From positions 21,389 through 85,388 of the forward strand of contig CANQWS010000008.1 in NCBI GenBank assembly GCA_947627615.1: 64,000 nt of DNA, written 5' to 3'. Positions 8,888-17,530 of the stretch are shown piece after piece (position 1 is the stretch's first letter; each line of letters begins with the position of its first letter). Source of the stretch: an uncultured Muribaculaceae bacterium. Lineage in GTDB: Bacteria; Bacteroidota; Bacteroidia; Bacteroidales; Muribaculaceae. The position numbers and the translations under genes are program-made. The notes under the pieces were generated by a model. That model saw only the letters and a program-made list of their open reading frames with translations, did no database searches and was not told the DNA's origin.

Positions 8888-9361
8888 TCAGAACTCGGAG
8901 AACGAGAGCGGCAGCAGCGAACGCACCGACGGGAGTTCGTAGACGCAGTCGCGGCCGGCAAGAAACACCTTCACGTCATGACCGGCCAGGGTCTCGTATT
9001 CGAGAAGCGCCTGACGGCACGCGCCGCAGGGCGGAATCGGGTCGTCCACAAATTCGCCGTCGGTTCCGCGGGCGGCAATGGCTATGGTCTCGAACTTGGC
9101 CTCGGGATACCGGGCGTGGGCATAATAGCATGCCGTGCGCTCGGCACAGAGGCTCGAAGGATAGGCCACGTTTTCCTGATTGGCGCCGGTGACAATCTCG
9201 CCGTTGTCAAGCAGAATGGCGGCGCCTACGCGGAAATGGCTGTAGGGCGAATAGGAACGGAACGTAGCCTGGCGGGCTTCCGCCACGAGTCCGGCCGCCG
9301 TGGCGGGCAACTCATCGAATCCCCATACTTTCATGGGGCATACAATCTCTTTCGTCTTCAT
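8888..9361 (-). CDS. cdd: Cytidine deaminase
   Basis: This 157-residue enzyme deaminates cytidine and deoxycytidine to uridine forms in pyrimidine salvage. The zinc site is read directly: CAERTA supplies the first Cys and catalytic Glu, and PPCGACRQALLE supplies the other two Cys. Three Cys ligands indicate the small homotetrameric class. FRSYSPYSHFRVGAAI is the usual N-terminal substrate segment. It sits 19 bases downstream of the C69 peptidase gene and may share its transcript. Confidence 0.93.
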   Translation of the reverse strand: MKTKEIVCPMKVWGFDELPATAAGLVAEARQATFRSYSPYSHFRVGAAILLDNGEIVTGANQENVAYPSSLCAERTACYYAHARYPEAKFETIAIAARGTDGEFVDDPIPPCGACRQALLEYETLAGHDVKVFLAGRDCVYELPSVRSLLPLSFSEF

Positions 9362-9380
9362 GGTTCAAGGGTTTGTTTTG

Positions 9381-11045
9381 TCAAGGATTCGGGGTGTTGC
9401 TCTGAGGCACGTCAATCACTCTCAGACGCTCGCCCCCTTCAGGGTCATTAACAATGGAGCGGTAGTAACGTTCATCATATCCGGGAAAATCGGGATAGAC
9501 GGGCATGCCTTCGGGCGACAGAGAGAATTTTCCGTCGGCGTCCTCTTTCTTCACATTGCCGTCAAGATACTTCACCAGCAGATATTCGCCGAGCTTGCGG
9601 TACTGAGCCGTCGCTTTCTTCGACCAGTCGGCGCTGTGGCCGTTGAGCAGCTTCCTGGCGGCCTCGGCCTCAAGGAAGGGTACCTCGCGGTAAAGCACAT
9701 CCACCTCGGATTCAATCGAATCCTCAATGGCGGTCTGCACGCGGCGAATGTCGGGAATCATCTGCGAATATCTGTTGTAGGCCTGGTTGGCCACGAAGTT
9801 CGTCACCCAGAAGGCAGCGTCCCAGCTCAGGTTGAGCATGTCGCCGTTGCCGGTGCGGTACTCGAATGGAACTTCCTCCAGACAGCTGTACATCGGTATG
9901 TAAACGCTGGTGTTGGCGTCGTCCACTCCGAACCACAGGATTCCCTTCATTGCCTCCGGAGCCGAGTCGCGGAGCTGGGCCACGAGCGAGAAACCGGTCT
10001 GCTGCGTGGCTATGGCGCGTTCGTGGGTAAATTCCTTGCCGTCAACCTTGTAGGTCAGCGGACGCCAGCGGTAAGGCACCTTGTAGGGTCCGGCGCCCAC
10101 GTCCTTGGTCATGTCCATCGGGGTGTTCTCGAAATGGTCACGCATCATCCATTTCATATCGTTGGCCGTCAGTTTCTTGGCCGGCTTCACCCACAGGGGC
10201 ATAGGCTCGCCCTCGCCACGGAGCACCCACGGCAGATAACGGTCCATTCCGGGCGCATAGCGGTTGAAGAAAGCCCACACGCGGCCGTCGCATCCGCGCA
10301 GCGCGCCCATATCGTAGGTGGCGTAGGCGCGTGAGAAATCGAAATCGGCGTCCTTGCCGTTGAAATATCCTTTTGCGCGGGCGAATTTGATTACGTCCGG
10401 CGAATAGATTGTCTCTTTTTTCTTGTCCTTTAGCGGGAAGGTGTGTATGCGGCTGTGGTTGGCATGTCCGGCTATGTATCCGTCAGGAACCCTGCGGGCT
10501 ACCCACACGGCACCCTTGTCCTCCTTGCCCTTGCCTATCATCTCCATTATCCACACTTCGCGCGGGTCGGCTATGGTGAACGATTCGCCCTCGCTCGCGT
10601 AGCCGTAGGTGTCCACCAGGTCGGTCATCACCTTGATGGCCTCGCGGGCGTCGCGGGCGCGTTCGAGAGTGATGTAGATTAGCGAGCCATAGTCAATCAT
10701 GCCGCTGCCGGCCAGCTCGTGGCGTCCGCCCCAGGTGCTTTCGGTCACCGCCAGCCCGTGTTCGTTCATGTTGCCTATGCGCGTATAGGTTGTCTCCGCC
10801 TCGGGAATCTCCCCGAGTCTGCGGCCGGTGTCCCACTCCACCACCTCGCGCATGGTGCCTTTGGGATGCACGCCGCCTTTCTTGTGGTAAAGTTCGCCGT
10901 AGAGCGTATGCGAATCGGCCGCGTAGGTCACAAGCGATGAGCTGTCGGCCGTGGCGCCCGGTGTCGCTATCAGGCCCGTACAGGCCAGTGCCGCCGAAGC
11001 TCCGTTGAGCGTCAGGGCGGCGAGAAGTATTGATTTCAGATTCAT
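9381..11045 (-). CDS. C69 family dipeptidase, exported
   Basis: This 554-residue protein is an N-terminal nucleophile hydrolase of family C69, which splits dipeptides or short peptides. The signal peptide (MNLKSILLAALTLNGASAALA) ends directly before CTGLIATPGATADSS, so cleavage would expose the catalytic Cys at the mature N-terminus, as known in this family. Later segments AVTESTWGGRHEL, YGYASEGESFTIADPREVWIMEMIGKG and VAQLRDS also fit. Location is probably periplasmic. It lies 46 bases after the esterase gene on the same strand. Confidence 0.88.
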   Translation of the reverse strand: MNLKSILLAALTLNGASAALACTGLIATPGATADSSSLVTYAADSHTLYGELYHKKGGVHPKGTMREVVEWDTGRRLGEIPEAETTYTRIGNMNEHGLAVTESTWGGRHELAGSGMIDYGSLIYITLERARDAREAIKVMTDLVDTYGYASEGESFTIADPREVWIMEMIGKGKEDKGAVWVARRVPDGYIAGHANHSRIHTFPLKDKKKETIYSPDVIKFARAKGYFNGKDADFDFSRAYATYDMGALRGCDGRVWAFFNRYAPGMDRYLPWVLRGEGEPMPLWVKPAKKLTANDMKWMMRDHFENTPMDMTKDVGAGPYKVPYRWRPLTYKVDGKEFTHERAIATQQTGFSLVAQLRDSAPEAMKGILWFGVDDANTSVYIPMYSCLEEVPFEYRTGNGDMLNLSWDAAFWVTNFVANQAYNRYSQMIPDIRRVQTAIEDSIESEVDVLYREVPFLEAEAARKLLNGHSADWSKKATAQYRKLGEYLLVKYLDGNVKKEDADGKFSLSPEGMPVYPDFPGYDERYYRSIVNDPEGGERLRVIDVPQSNTPNP

Positions 11046-11091
11046 ATTCGTTTGATTGTCGTTTTATTTGATAAACGGCAAAACGGCCTGT

Positions 11092-11898
11092 TTATTTGGC
11101 CCGGCCGCGCGATTTGAGAATCTCGGCCACATGTTTCTTGAGAATGTGGTGGGCCGGATCGCACATGGCGCCATGGTCATATCCCTGGATTTCATAGATG
11201 AAAAGCGACGGATGACCCATCTCTTTCAGCAGGCGCCACATATAGGCGTTTTCCTCATATCGGCCGTAGAGTTCCATGTTGCGGTCACCGGTTATGATGA
11301 CGCATGGCGGAGCGTCGGGGCGTGCATAAGCTATCGGGGCATATTCGTCGATGGTAGGCACCAGCGGGGCTATCCCCTGAAGATTACGTCGGGCAAAATG
11401 GGTTATCACCTGTCCGCTGTAAGGTATAAGGCCGGCTATGGAATCGGCCTCCTTGCCGTATTTGCGGAGCCATTTGCGGTCAAAGCCAACCATGCTGGTC
11501 AGGTAGCCGCCGGCAGAGTGTCCCGAAACGAACACCTTCGTAGGGTCTCCGCCATATTCGGCCGCATGGTCCATGGCCCACGCCACGGCGGCTGCGGCAT
11601 CGTCGATGCATTCGTCGATTGTGGCCTTCGGCATCAGCCGGTAGTTGGGCACCACTACCACCATGCCTGAGTTCTTGAGTTGCTGCGGCACAAAACGGTT
11701 GCCGCCCGTAAGGCCGCCGCCGTGGAACCACACAACGACCGGGAGGTCGCCCTGGCGGTCTGCGGGATAGTGAATGTCAAGCTGACAGCGGTCAATGCCG
11801 TCGCGGTACTGTACACCGGTCTGTTCGGTAAAGTCTGCGGCCCGAAGCGACAGTGCTGACATCAGCACCATGACCGCAAGCAAGAATTGTGATTTCAT
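11092..11898 (-). CDS. Alpha/beta hydrolase, exported esterase
   Basis: The 268-residue product has a signal peptide and the alpha/beta-hydrolase core of the BD-FAE/HSL-like carboxylesterases: the oxyanion-hole motif VVVWFHGGGLTGG, the nucleophile elbow VFVSGHSAGGYL, an acid near VIITGDRN and the C-terminal His in IYEIQGYDHGAM. It probably removes acyl groups from sugars or small esters in the periplasm; the substrate cannot be read from sequence. The promoter TAACTTTG is at 11930-11937 on the minus strand, and the C69 peptidase and cdd follow. Confidence 0.82.
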   Translation of the reverse strand: MKSQFLLAVMVLMSALSLRAADFTEQTGVQYRDGIDRCQLDIHYPADRQGDLPVVVWFHGGGLTGGNRFVPQQLKNSGMVVVVPNYRLMPKATIDECIDDAAAAVAWAMDHAAEYGGDPTKVFVSGHSAGGYLTSMVGFDRKWLRKYGKEADSIAGLIPYSGQVITHFARRNLQGIAPLVPTIDEYAPIAYARPDAPPCVIITGDRNMELYGRYEENAYMWRLLKEMGHPSLFIYEIQGYDHGAMCDPAHHILKKHVAEILKSRGRAK

Positions 11899-11929
11899 TT
11901 CCTCTTGATGATGTGTTTTGATTTGATGG

Positions 11930-11937
11930 CAAAGTTA
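11930..11937 (-). promoter_or_regulatory. Promoter of the esterase-peptidase-cdd set
   Basis: A perfect minus-strand TAACTTTG lies 31 bases upstream of the esterase ATG. It is the only clear -7 element upstream of the three leftward genes ending at 8888. Confidence 0.6.
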
Positions 11938-12129
11938 TAATAAAAAAACATTATTTTAAAATCCATGCCAACGGATTTCATACTCCACGCCGTATCCGAT
12001 AATACTCCGGAGTGGACAATGTGAAGATGTTCGAAATTTCCCTCTGATCCCTGACCGGCCGGACGGGCCGACGGCTGTAGGCGGAATAGTATTTTGCAGA
12101 TACCGGCAATTTTAACTTTTTGAAAAAAG

Positions 12130-12158
12130 TTGAATTATCATATAAATCCGTATATTTG
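12130..12158 (+). promoter_or_regulatory. Promoter of the GH89 gene, nearly leaderless
   Basis: TTG at 12130-12132 and TATATTTG at 12151-12158 are 18 bases apart and match the -33 and -7 elements. The first ATG of the GH89 gene is at 12163, so transcription would begin at or next to the start codon. This rules out the longer upstream TTG start. Confidence 0.65.
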
Positions 12159-12162
12159 CATC

Positions 12163-14313
12163 ATGATGAAACATAGCCTCACCCTCTGTCTTGTTTTTGC
12201 CGGAACGCTCACGGCCTTTTCCGCGGGCGACCGCGCTCTTGACGCCCTGATGGACCGCATAAGCCCCGGACTGTCGGAAAAGATAACCGTTGTGCTCGCA
12301 CCGGCGGCTGACTCGCTCGATTACTTCACCGTGGATTCAGCCGTCGGCATGCCGCGCATCACGGCCAACAACCGCGTCAGCGCCGCCACCGGACTCAACC
12401 ATTATCTGAAGCACACGGCCGGCGTTCAGCTCACCTGGGACTGCATGAATCCTGAACTGCCGTCGCCCCTGCCGCTCCCTGAAGGGGCCGAAACGCGGCG
12501 CACGGACCAGAAGCTAAGATATTATCTCAACTACTGCACCCACTCCTATTCCCTGCCGTTTGCCGACGCCCGACGATGGCAGCAGGAAATTGACTGGATG
12601 GCCCTGCACGGCATCAACGCGCCTCTGGCCATGACCGGGACCGATGCCGTTTGGGACGCCACGCTGCGCCGGCTCGGCTATCCGGAAGAGAAAATTGACA
12701 GCTTCATCGCCGCGCCGGTCTATCAGGCGTGGTGGCTCATGAACAATCTGGAGGGTGAAGGCGCCCCGATGACCGATGCACAGCTGCGCCGGCAGACGGA
12801 GTTGCAGAAATCCATCATTGCCGGAATGCGCGAGCTTGACATGGAGCCGGTATTTCCCGGTTACTCCGGCATGGTGCCGCATGACGCGGCCCGGGTGCTG
12901 GGACTCAATGCGGCCGACCCGGGGCTGTGGTGCGGCTTCACCCGTCCCGCATTCCTCCAGCCAACCGACCCCGCCTTTGCCGGAATTGCCCGCATCTATT
13001 ATGAGGAACAGAAACGCCTCTACGGTCCTGCACGCTACTATTCCATGGACCCGTTCCATGAGGGGGGCAACACCGAGGGAGTGGACCTCGCCGCGGCGGC
13101 CAGAGCCATCGACGGCGCCATGCGGCAGGCATCGCCCGGAAGCGTGTGGATCATTCAGGGATGGGGAGGCAATCCCCGCCCGGAGATTCTCGACGCAATT
13201 CCGGCCGACAGGATGACTGTGCTTGACCTCAACGCCGAAAGCGTGCCTATGTGGAACACACGCGGCCACCGGGGACATCCGTGGCTCTGGTGCATGCTGC
13301 TCAATTTCGGCGGCAACGAGGGACTTTTCGGCAAGCTCGATTACGTTGCCGAGGCCTACGATTCCGCCCGCCGGTCCGACACTCCGCCCGCCGGCATAGG
13401 CCTGACAATGGAGGGCATCAACAACAATCCGGTTATGTACGAACTTGTTTCGGAGCTCCCGTGGTCCACCGGACGGGTCGACACGCGCCGGTGGCTGCGC
13501 AGCTATCTCGAGAGCCGCTACGGAGGCAGTTCCGCCAACATCGACAGCGCATGGACTCTGCTCGCCGGCTCGGTCTACGGCGCATCGGCCGCCAACCGCC
13601 AGCAGGGAACAACCGAATCGGTGTTCTGCGCACGGCCGTCGGACAATCCGGTCAACGCCTCCACATGGGCCAACTCCGAGCCGTACTACGACGGGCGCGA
13701 TGTAATCAAAGCAGCCTCCCTGATGCTCTCCGAGGCTCCGCGTTTCGGGAAATCACCGCACTATATCCATGACCTTGTCGACATAACCCGTCAGGCCATC
13801 GCCGAAGCCGGACGCATGGAAGCCCGCCGGTTCAGCAGTGCCGCGTCCCGGGGCGACAGCGCTGCCTACCGCGCATCGGCCCGCCGCTTCCTCTCGCTGA
13901 TTGACCTTCAGGATTCGCTGCTGGCCACCCTGCCCCAGTTCAGGGTAGGCTCATGGATAGCCGACGCACGCAACGCCGCCGCAACGCCCGACCTTGCCGA
14001 CGACATGGAACGCGACGCCCGCACACTCATCACCACGTGGGGACCGCGTCAGGCCTCCGAGACCGGACAGCTGCATGACTATGCCCACCGTGAATGGCAG
14101 GGCGTTCTGGCCGATTTCTACAAACCAAGGTGGGAAACGTGGTTCGACGCACGCCTCGACACCTGGGGAAGCGGCCAACTGCCCCGGATTGACTTCTACG
14201 CCATTGAAGAGCCGTGGGCCCGTTCCACCGGCGGCTACAGCCCCGAACCCGAGGGCGACCCCATAAAAGCCGCCGCAAAAGCCCTCCGGTTCATATCCGG
14301 ATATCTGGAATAA
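12163..14313 (+). CDS. Alpha-N-acetylglucosaminidase, GH89
   Basis: This 716-residue exported enzyme removes terminal alpha-linked GlcNAc, known from heparan sulfate and from alpha-1,4-GlcNAc-capped gastric mucin. It starts with a signal peptide (MKHSLTLCLVFAGTLTAFSAG). The NAGLU N-terminal, catalytic and helical C-terminal domains are in order: DWMALHGINAPLAMTGTDAVW, YYSMDPFHEGG with Glu near residue 300, and GLTMEGINNNPVMYEL with Glu near 417 as the second catalytic acid. In human NAGLU the equivalent residues are the two catalytic Glu. galK follows 95 bases later but has its own promoter. There is no lipobox, so it is probably periplasmic. Confidence 0.93.
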   Translation: MMKHSLTLCLVFAGTLTAFSAGDRALDALMDRISPGLSEKITVVLAPAADSLDYFTVDSAVGMPRITANNRVSAATGLNHYLKHTAGVQLTWDCMNPELPSPLPLPEGAETRRTDQKLRYYLNYCTHSYSLPFADARRWQQEIDWMALHGINAPLAMTGTDAVWDATLRRLGYPEEKIDSFIAAPVYQAWWLMNNLEGEGAPMTDAQLRRQTELQKSIIAGMRELDMEPVFPGYSGMVPHDAARVLGLNAADPGLWCGFTRPAFLQPTDPAFAGIARIYYEEQKRLYGPARYYSMDPFHEGGNTEGVDLAAAARAIDGAMRQASPGSVWIIQGWGGNPRPEILDAIPADRMTVLDLNAESVPMWNTRGHRGHPWLWCMLLNFGGNEGLFGKLDYVAEAYDSARRSDTPPAGIGLTMEGINNNPVMYELVSELPWSTGRVDTRRWLRSYLESRYGGSSANIDSAWTLLAGSVYGASAANRQQGTTESVFCARPSDNPVNASTWANSEPYYDGRDVIKAASLMLSEAPRFGKSPHYIHDLVDITRQAIAEAGRMEARRFSSAASRGDSAAYRASARRFLSLIDLQDSLLATLPQFRVGSWIADARNAAATPDLADDMERDARTLITTWGPRQASETGQLHDYAHREWQGVLADFYKPRWETWFDARLDTWGSGQLPRIDFYAIEEPWARSTGGYSPEPEGDPIKAAAKALRFISGYLE

Positions 14314-14350
14314 TTTCAGTCTCATTATTAGTCATTCCCGATTTTTTGCT

Positions 14351-14358
14351 TAACTTTG
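14351..14358 (+). promoter_or_regulatory. Promoter of galK
   Basis: TAACTTTG is a perfect -7 element 50 bases before the galK ATG and after the GH89 stop. No convincing -33 TTG was found at the expected spacing. Confidence 0.55.
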
Positions 14359-14408
14359 CTATCACAAAAGAAAATCAATCAATTCTTACCCAAAATCAGT
14401 ATCCTAAC

Positions 14409-15548
14409 ATGAAAGAGAAAATCAAAGAAGTCTTTGCCGGACGCTTCGGTGGCGAAGGTACTCTCTATGTGGCCCCGGGCCGCTTCAACCTCATCGGCGA
14501 ACACACCGATTACAATGGCGGTTTCGTATTCCCCGGCGCTATCGACAAAATGATTATGGCCGACATACGCCCCAACGGAACAGACACCTGCCGCGTCTAC
14601 TCAATAGATATTGACGAGGAAGTAGCATTCGGTCTCCGCGAGGAAGACGCTCCCGCACAGCAGTGGGCACGCTACATCTTCGGCGTGTGCCGCGAGATAA
14701 TCAAGCGCGGAGGCACCGTAAAGGGATTCGATGCCGTATTTGCCGGAAACGTGCCCCTCGGCGCAGGCCTTTCATCATCGGCCGCTCTGGAAAGCTGCTT
14801 TGCTAATGCCCTCAACGACCTGTTCAATGACAACAAGTTCCCCCGCATGGAACTCGCCAAAATCGGACAGTCCACGGAACACAACTACTGCGGCGTGAAC
14901 TGCGGTATCATGGACCAGTTTGCTTCGGTCCACGGCAAAAAGGACAATCTCATGCGTCTGGACTGCCGCTCCGGCGAATTCGAATATTTCCCCTTCAAGC
15001 TCGACGGTTACCGCCTTGTGCTCGTTGACTCACGCGTGAAACACGAACTGGTGGATTCACCCTACAACAAGCGCCGCGAATCATGCGAGCGCGTAGCCAG
15101 AACTCTCGGCGTTGAGACCCTGCGCGATGCCGACATGGAAATGCTCGACGCCGCAAAGGACAAAATCTCGGAAGAGGACTACAAGCGCGCAAAATACGTA
15201 ATCGAGGAAAAACAGCGCGTGCTTGACGTGTGCGACGCCCTGAACCGCGGCGATTACGAAACCGTAGGCCGCTGCATGTACGGCACCCACGAAGGCATGT
15301 CGAAACTCTACGAGGTTTCCTGCGAGGAACTCGATTACCTCAACGACGTGGCCAAGGAATGCGGCGTCACCGGCTCCCGCATCATGGGCGGTGGTTTCGG
15401 CGGATGCACCGTGAACCTCGTAAAGGACGACCTCTACGAACCCTTCATTGCCACTGTTACCGAGAAGTTCAACGCCCGTTACGGACATGAACCCAAAATC
15501 TACCCCGTGATAGTGAGCGACGGAGCCCGCAAATACGAGGAACAGTAA
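14409..15548 (+). CDS. galK: Galactokinase
   Basis: This 379-residue GHMP kinase phosphorylates D-galactose at C1 in the Leloir pathway. The galactokinase signature GRFNLIGEHTDYNGG is near residue 23, the GHMP ATP-loop PLGAGLSSSAALE near 119, and the third motif GGGFGGCTVNLV near 335. The ATG at 14409 follows the promoter and gives the standard N-terminus MKEKIKEVFAGRFG; longer upstream frames run through the GH89 gene end and the promoter. galT or galE are not adjacent. Confidence 0.95.
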   Translation: MKEKIKEVFAGRFGGEGTLYVAPGRFNLIGEHTDYNGGFVFPGAIDKMIMADIRPNGTDTCRVYSIDIDEEVAFGLREEDAPAQQWARYIFGVCREIIKRGGTVKGFDAVFAGNVPLGAGLSSSAALESCFANALNDLFNDNKFPRMELAKIGQSTEHNYCGVNCGIMDQFASVHGKKDNLMRLDCRSGEFEYFPFKLDGYRLVLVDSRVKHELVDSPYNKRRESCERVARTLGVETLRDADMEMLDAAKDKISEEDYKRAKYVIEEKQRVLDVCDALNRGDYETVGRCMYGTHEGMSKLYEVSCEELDYLNDVAKECGVTGSRIMGGGFGGCTVNLVKDDLYEPFIATVTEKFNARYGHEPKIYPVIVSDGARKYEEQ

Positions 15549-15572
15549 TTCCACCGTCAGAACATATTCACG

Positions 15573-15615
15573 CGCATCCCCCCGGAGTCAGCTTCCGGAG
15601 GGATGCGTTGTTTTT
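15573..15615 (+). terminator. Terminator of galK
   Basis: CGCATCCC (15573-15580) pairs with GGGATGCG (15600-15607), with an inner CCGGA/TCCGG stem, followed by TTGTTTTT. The stem and T run are typical of intrinsic termination. Confidence 0.8.
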
Positions 15616-15640
15616 GGATGTATATTTTTTGCAAAGAAAC

Positions 15641-15671
15641 TTGCATATTTATAAACTTAGAGCTATTTTTG
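15641..15671 (+). promoter_or_regulatory. Promoter of argR
   Basis: TTG (15641-15643) and TATTTTTG (15664-15671) are separated by exactly 20 bases, the Bacteroidetes consensus. The leader to the argR ATG is about 35 bases. No ARG-box palindrome was recognised by eye. Confidence 0.7.
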
Positions 15672-15710
15672 CGGTTACTTAAACACCTAAAAAGCACCCC
15701 CACAACAATC

Positions 15711-16214
15711 ATGAACAAGCGACAGGCACGCCTTGCACTTATCGTAAAAATCCTCATCAACAATTCCATAGGAAGCCAGGAAGAACTTATGGAAATGCTT
15801 GAGCGCAACGGATGCATAGTGACTCAGGCAACTCTTTCACGCGACCTCAAATCACTGCGCACTTCCAAAGTCGCAACCGAGCTTGGAGGCTACAGATATG
15901 TGATAGCGGCCAACGGTACGGCCGCCGATGAAGTGGCCACCCACGCCATGAACACCGTGCGTCAGGCCGCCATCCTGTCAATTTCCGTGAGTCACTCACT
16001 GATAATAATCAAAACGCGCAACGGATATGCCGGCGGAGTGGCCTACGACATCGACGAGATCTCGTCGCCCGCCATCCTCGGAACAATCGCCGGAGCCGAC
16101 ACCGTGTTCATGGCCATCAGCGACGACGCCTCGCTGCCCGAAATCTATGTGCTTCTCTCTGATATCATTCCGCCGGCCGTAATGGAGGCCGGACGCCACT
16201 ACTTTTTCAAATAA
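15711..16214 (+). CDS. argR: Arginine repressor ArgR
   Basis: This 167-residue regulator senses arginine and controls arginine biosynthesis and catabolism genes. The N-terminal winged helix (ALIVKILINNSIGSQEELMEMLERNG, then TQATLSRDLKSL as recognition helix) is followed by the C-terminal hexamer and arginine-binding domain containing NGYAGGVAYDIDEI and LGTIAGADTVFMAI, with the Asp residues of the arginine pocket. The ATG at 15711 gives the usual N-terminus and follows the promoter at 15641-15671. The ArgC-like gene starts 30 bases after the stop, suggesting an operon. Confidence 0.95.
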   Translation: MNKRQARLALIVKILINNSIGSQEELMEMLERNGCIVTQATLSRDLKSLRTSKVATELGGYRYVIAANGTAADEVATHAMNTVRQAAILSISVSHSLIIIKTRNGYAGGVAYDIDEISSPAILGTIAGADTVFMAISDDASLPEIYVLLSDIIPPAVMEAGRHYFFK

Positions 16215-16244
16215 CAAACCTACGTAAAAAAATCAAACCCGATA

Positions 16245-17183
16245 ATGATACGAGCTGGAATAACCGGAGCAACCACACGCGAAGCCGGTGAAATCATAAA
16301 ACTTCTCATAAACCACCCTGACGTGGAAATAATGTGGGCGCTCGACGCCGATGCCGAAGGCGCGCTGCTCTCGGACTTCCATCCCGGACTCCGAGGAGAG
16401 ACCTATCTGCCGTTCACGGCCAGACCCTCCGACGACGTGGATGTCATATTCCTCTGCTCGGACGAATCGGGCGTGTCACGCGCGTTCCTCGAGAAAGGAA
16501 ATTTCCCCGAATCAACCAGAATCATCGACCTCTCGGGCGACATGCTCCCGCAAAGCTCCTTTGCCGACGGCGACGAATGGATTTTCGGTCTGCCCGAACT
16601 GTGCCGCAAGCCGCTCGTGCGCGGAGCATCAAAGACGGCCATCCCTGACGCGCTTACCTCGGCCGTGCTTCTTGCCGTCACTCCGTTCGCCAAGGAGCAG
16701 TGGCTCACCGGAAGCGTCAGCGTATCGGCCGTGGTGGCCGAGCTGAATGCCGGACCCGGCGAAGCCCTCGCGCTGCTGGACCTCGAACAGGCCGACGACA
16801 TAGCGCGTGCCGTGCGCTCCCTTCAGCCCGATTTCAAGGCATCGCAGCTCAAGTTCATGGTAATCAACGGAGGCTGGCGGCAGGGCATATCCATAGCCGT
16901 GCACTTCCCCACCACCCACTCCGAAGCCGAGGCCATAGAGGCTTTCAACAGCTACTATGACGACCACAACTTCACATTCCTGTCAGCACAGATGCCGAAC
17001 CTCAACGAAGTACTCGGAACCAACAAATGCATCATAAACATCCAGAAAATCGAGGATGAACTCGTGATAACGGCTGTTATCGACGACCTGCTGAAAGGCC
17101 GGTCGGCCATGGCGGTCCATGACATGAACCTGCTGTTCGGACTTCAGGAACGAGTGGGTCTCATGCTCAAATCGCAGGCCTGA
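16245..17183 (+). CDS. ArgC-like protein lacking the catalytic Cys
   Basis: This 312-residue protein has the overall pattern of N-acetyl-gamma-glutamyl-phosphate reductase: Gly-rich NADP loop near residue 5, SDFHPGLRG, VDVIFLCSDESG, IIDLSGDM, FGLPEL, VLGTNKCIINIQK, and the end LLKGRSAMAVHDMNLLFGL. Where ArgC enzymes have NPGC with the catalytic Cys, this one reads IPDA (133-136), and the downstream histidine-bearing segment is replaced by ELNAGPGEALALLDL. The active ArgC chemistry is therefore unlikely. It sits in an apparent operon with argR, and no other arginine gene adjoins. I infer a pseudoenzyme, perhaps regulatory; it could also have gained another activity. Confidence 0.75.
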   Translation: MIRAGITGATTREAGEIIKLLINHPDVEIMWALDADAEGALLSDFHPGLRGETYLPFTARPSDDVDVIFLCSDESGVSRAFLEKGNFPESTRIIDLSGDMLPQSSFADGDEWIFGLPELCRKPLVRGASKTAIPDALTSAVLLAVTPFAKEQWLTGSVSVSAVVAELNAGPGEALALLDLEQADDIARAVRSLQPDFKASQLKFMVINGGWRQGISIAVHFPTTHSEAEAIEAFNSYYDDHNFTFLSAQMPNLNEVLGTNKCIINIQKIEDELVITAVIDDLLKGRSAMAVHDMNLLFGLQERVGLMLKSQA

Positions 17184-17221
17184 AACCACGCCGCACACGG
17201 CATCGGACCACGAATATGTTA

Positions 17222-17260
17222 AAGCCCGGAGGATTTTAAATAAAAATCCATTCCGGGCTT
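17222..17260 (+). terminator. Terminator after the argR operon
   Basis: AAGCCCGGA (17222-17230) with TCCGGGCTT (17252-17260), extended by an inner GGATTTT/AAAATCC pairing, makes a long stem. The tail is only moderately T-rich (CACATCTTTT). Confidence 0.65.
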
Positions 17261-17289
17261 CACATCTTTTAATCACTTTTAGCCAAAAA

Positions 17290-17457
17290 GGGCTTGACAA
17301 TCACGGCTCAGGATTGTTTTACCTAAAGAACCGAAGCAACAGCTCTCTCTCCCACGGTCTCGGATAGTGATTATTAGAGTGCCGTGGCTCTCATAAATAA
17401 ATAGTTGAAACGGCAAGGACGGGTCGCCCTCAGAGGAGCGCGACCCGTCCTTTGTTT
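17290..17457 (+). ncRNA. Candidate structured small RNA with strong terminator
   Basis: Between the argR-operon terminator and the rluB promoter lies about 165 bases of unassigned sequence ending in a GC-rich terminator. By eye it holds an ACAATC/GATTGT hairpin (17297-17317) and then a rod: CCG/CGG (17331-17333 with 17411-17413), CAAC/GTTG (17337-17340 with 17404-17407), a wide asymmetric internal loop, and CCACGG/CCGTGG (17352-17357 with 17382-17387). A rod with a large central bubble recalls 6S RNA, which Bacteroidales possess. I do not see tRNA, SRP RNA or tmRNA motifs. No clear promoter was found immediately upstream, which weakens the call. Confidence 0.4.
17417..17457 (+). terminator. 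Intrinsic terminator of the small RNA candidate
   Basis: GGACGGGTCGC (17417-17427) and GCGACCCGTCC (17440-17450) form a perfect 11-base stem followed by TTTGTTTG. There is no protein gene for it to serve nearby on this strand other than the already terminated argR operon, which supports a separate transcript. Confidence 0.75.
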
Positions 17458-17530
17458 GTCATGACCGCATGCCCGTGGCCGGAACTTAATGAAAAATTCT
17501 GCATTTTTGCGGAAACTTTAGGGCATAAAA

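Noticed and set aside
14214..14408. N-terminal extension of galK
   Set aside because: This frame runs through the end of the GH89 gene and a consensus promoter; the ATG at 14409 gives the normal galactokinase start.
15603..15710. N-terminal extension of argR
   Set aside because: The sequence contains the promoter at 15641-15671 and the ATG at 15711 gives the family N-terminus.
17290..17457. tRNA, tmRNA or SRP RNA in the intergenic RNA candidate
   Set aside because: No tRNA T-loop or acceptor pairing, no tmRNA tag frame, and no SRP GGAAG/AGCA core were visible.
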